From JANNSW01 sp031431235 (lineage in GTDB: Bacteria > Pseudomonadota > Alphaproteobacteria > Rhizobiales > Hyphomicrobiaceae), in assembly GCA_031431235.1 (NCBI GenBank), contig JANPDA010000308.1, positions 1-14,996 on the forward strand: a stretch of 14,996 nucleotides of DNA. The letters run 5' to 3'. The position numbers and the translations under genes are program-made. Under the pieces are notes generated by a model. The model was not told where the DNA came from. It ran no database searches and worked only from the letters and a program-made list of their open reading frames with translations. Of this stretch, positions 14,718 to 14,996 are shown one piece after another (positions within the stretch are counted from its first letter, which is position 1; each line of letters opens with the position of its first letter).

Positions 14718-14958
14718 GCGGCGTCTCGATCACGTCGCGCTTGGGGAAGAGCTTCAGATAGTCCGCCACCGGCCGGATGAAGACGAACCGGCAATCGTAG
14801 TCGCTGTCGGGCGAGGGGAATCCCCAGGCCCGGCTGCCGCTTTCGACCGCAAAGGCAATTCTGACAGCGTGGTCGCGGGCGATAGCCTCGAGCCGGCCGT
14901 CGATCAGGGCGAGGATTGCGGGGTCCATGGCGGCCGGGATATGGCGGGTGGGTGGCAT
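14659..14958 (-). pseudogene. Truncated RlaP/YcgL-type nucleotidyltransferase gene (3' part missing)
   Basis: The first 75 or so residues match the N-terminus of the predicted nucleotidyltransferase family PF10127 (RlaP/YcgL). An AVESGSRAWGFPSPDSDYD motif supplies the Gly-Ser and the metal-binding Asp pair, followed by a RFVFIRPVADYL segment and RDVIETP. Complete members run to about 250 residues, with a GWDLxK and NPxxxEW part that is absent here. After RDVIETP (about base 14722) the frame simply reads through the antisense strand of the zinc-ribbon gene and stops at 14659. The 3' two thirds therefore seem to be deleted. The likely start is the ATG at 14958, with GGACGG shortly upstream. An ATG at 14928 also fits. 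Without the rest of its domain it is probably inactive, but a short active form cannot be fully excluded. Confidence 0.6.
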
Positions 14959-14996
14959 GCTGCCGTCCGTTTTCAAACTGCTTCTCGCAACTGGCG

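Overview
The window is GC-rich, densely coding chromosomal DNA that looks alphaproteobacterial, most likely Hyphomicrobiales. This is inferred from gene content and order: a CdsA-type and a PlsC-type lipid gene side by side, a DUF952 gene coupled to class 2 pyrD, and a TadD-like lipoprotein. It is not based on any database match. I see no rRNA, tRNA, CRISPR array, integrase or recognisable insertion sequence.

Layout. (1) 1-896, plus strand: the 3' end of a phosphatidate cytidylyltransferase gene and a complete lysophospholipid acyltransferase gene. These are consecutive steps of phospholipid synthesis. (2) 918-4815, minus strand: two large genes with the hallmarks of prokaryotic immunity. A single-chain GmrSD-like protein (DUF262 plus HNH/DUF1524) comes first and an AIPR (abortive infection) protein follows it. 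They sit as an inverted block between housekeeping genes and are the best candidate here for a poorly described system. (3) 4992-6427, plus: a small DUF952 gene whose stop overlaps the TTG start of quinone-dependent dihydroorotate dehydrogenase (pyrD). (4) 6498-9129, plus: a class IV (branched-chain-type) aminotransferase, a 3-hydroxyisobutyryl-CoA hydrolase-like protein of the crotonase superfamily and a type II 2-haloacid dehalogenase. They are tightly spaced behind a plausible sigma-70 promoter at 6439-6467. The first two would fit valine catabolism. (5) 9232-10140: a TadD-like TPR lipoprotein, followed by a short stretch of inverted and tandem repeats. (6) 10271-13965: an amidase-signature hydrolase, a class III aminotransferase and an SDR oxidoreductase. 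The last two overlap by 17 bases. This looks like a small catabolic set for an unknown amide or amine. (7) 14223-14958: a protein built from three different zinc ribbons, then the 5' remnant of an RlaP/YcgL-type nucleotidyltransferase gene on the opposite strand that lost its 3' part next to the zinc-ribbon gene.

The core genes in blocks 1, 3 and 4 are collinear on the plus strand and interrupted by the minus-strand defence pair. The right end shows gene decay. All functional calls come from motifs read by eye. Substrates of the amidase, both aminotransferases, the SDR and the dehalogenase cannot be settled from sequence alone.
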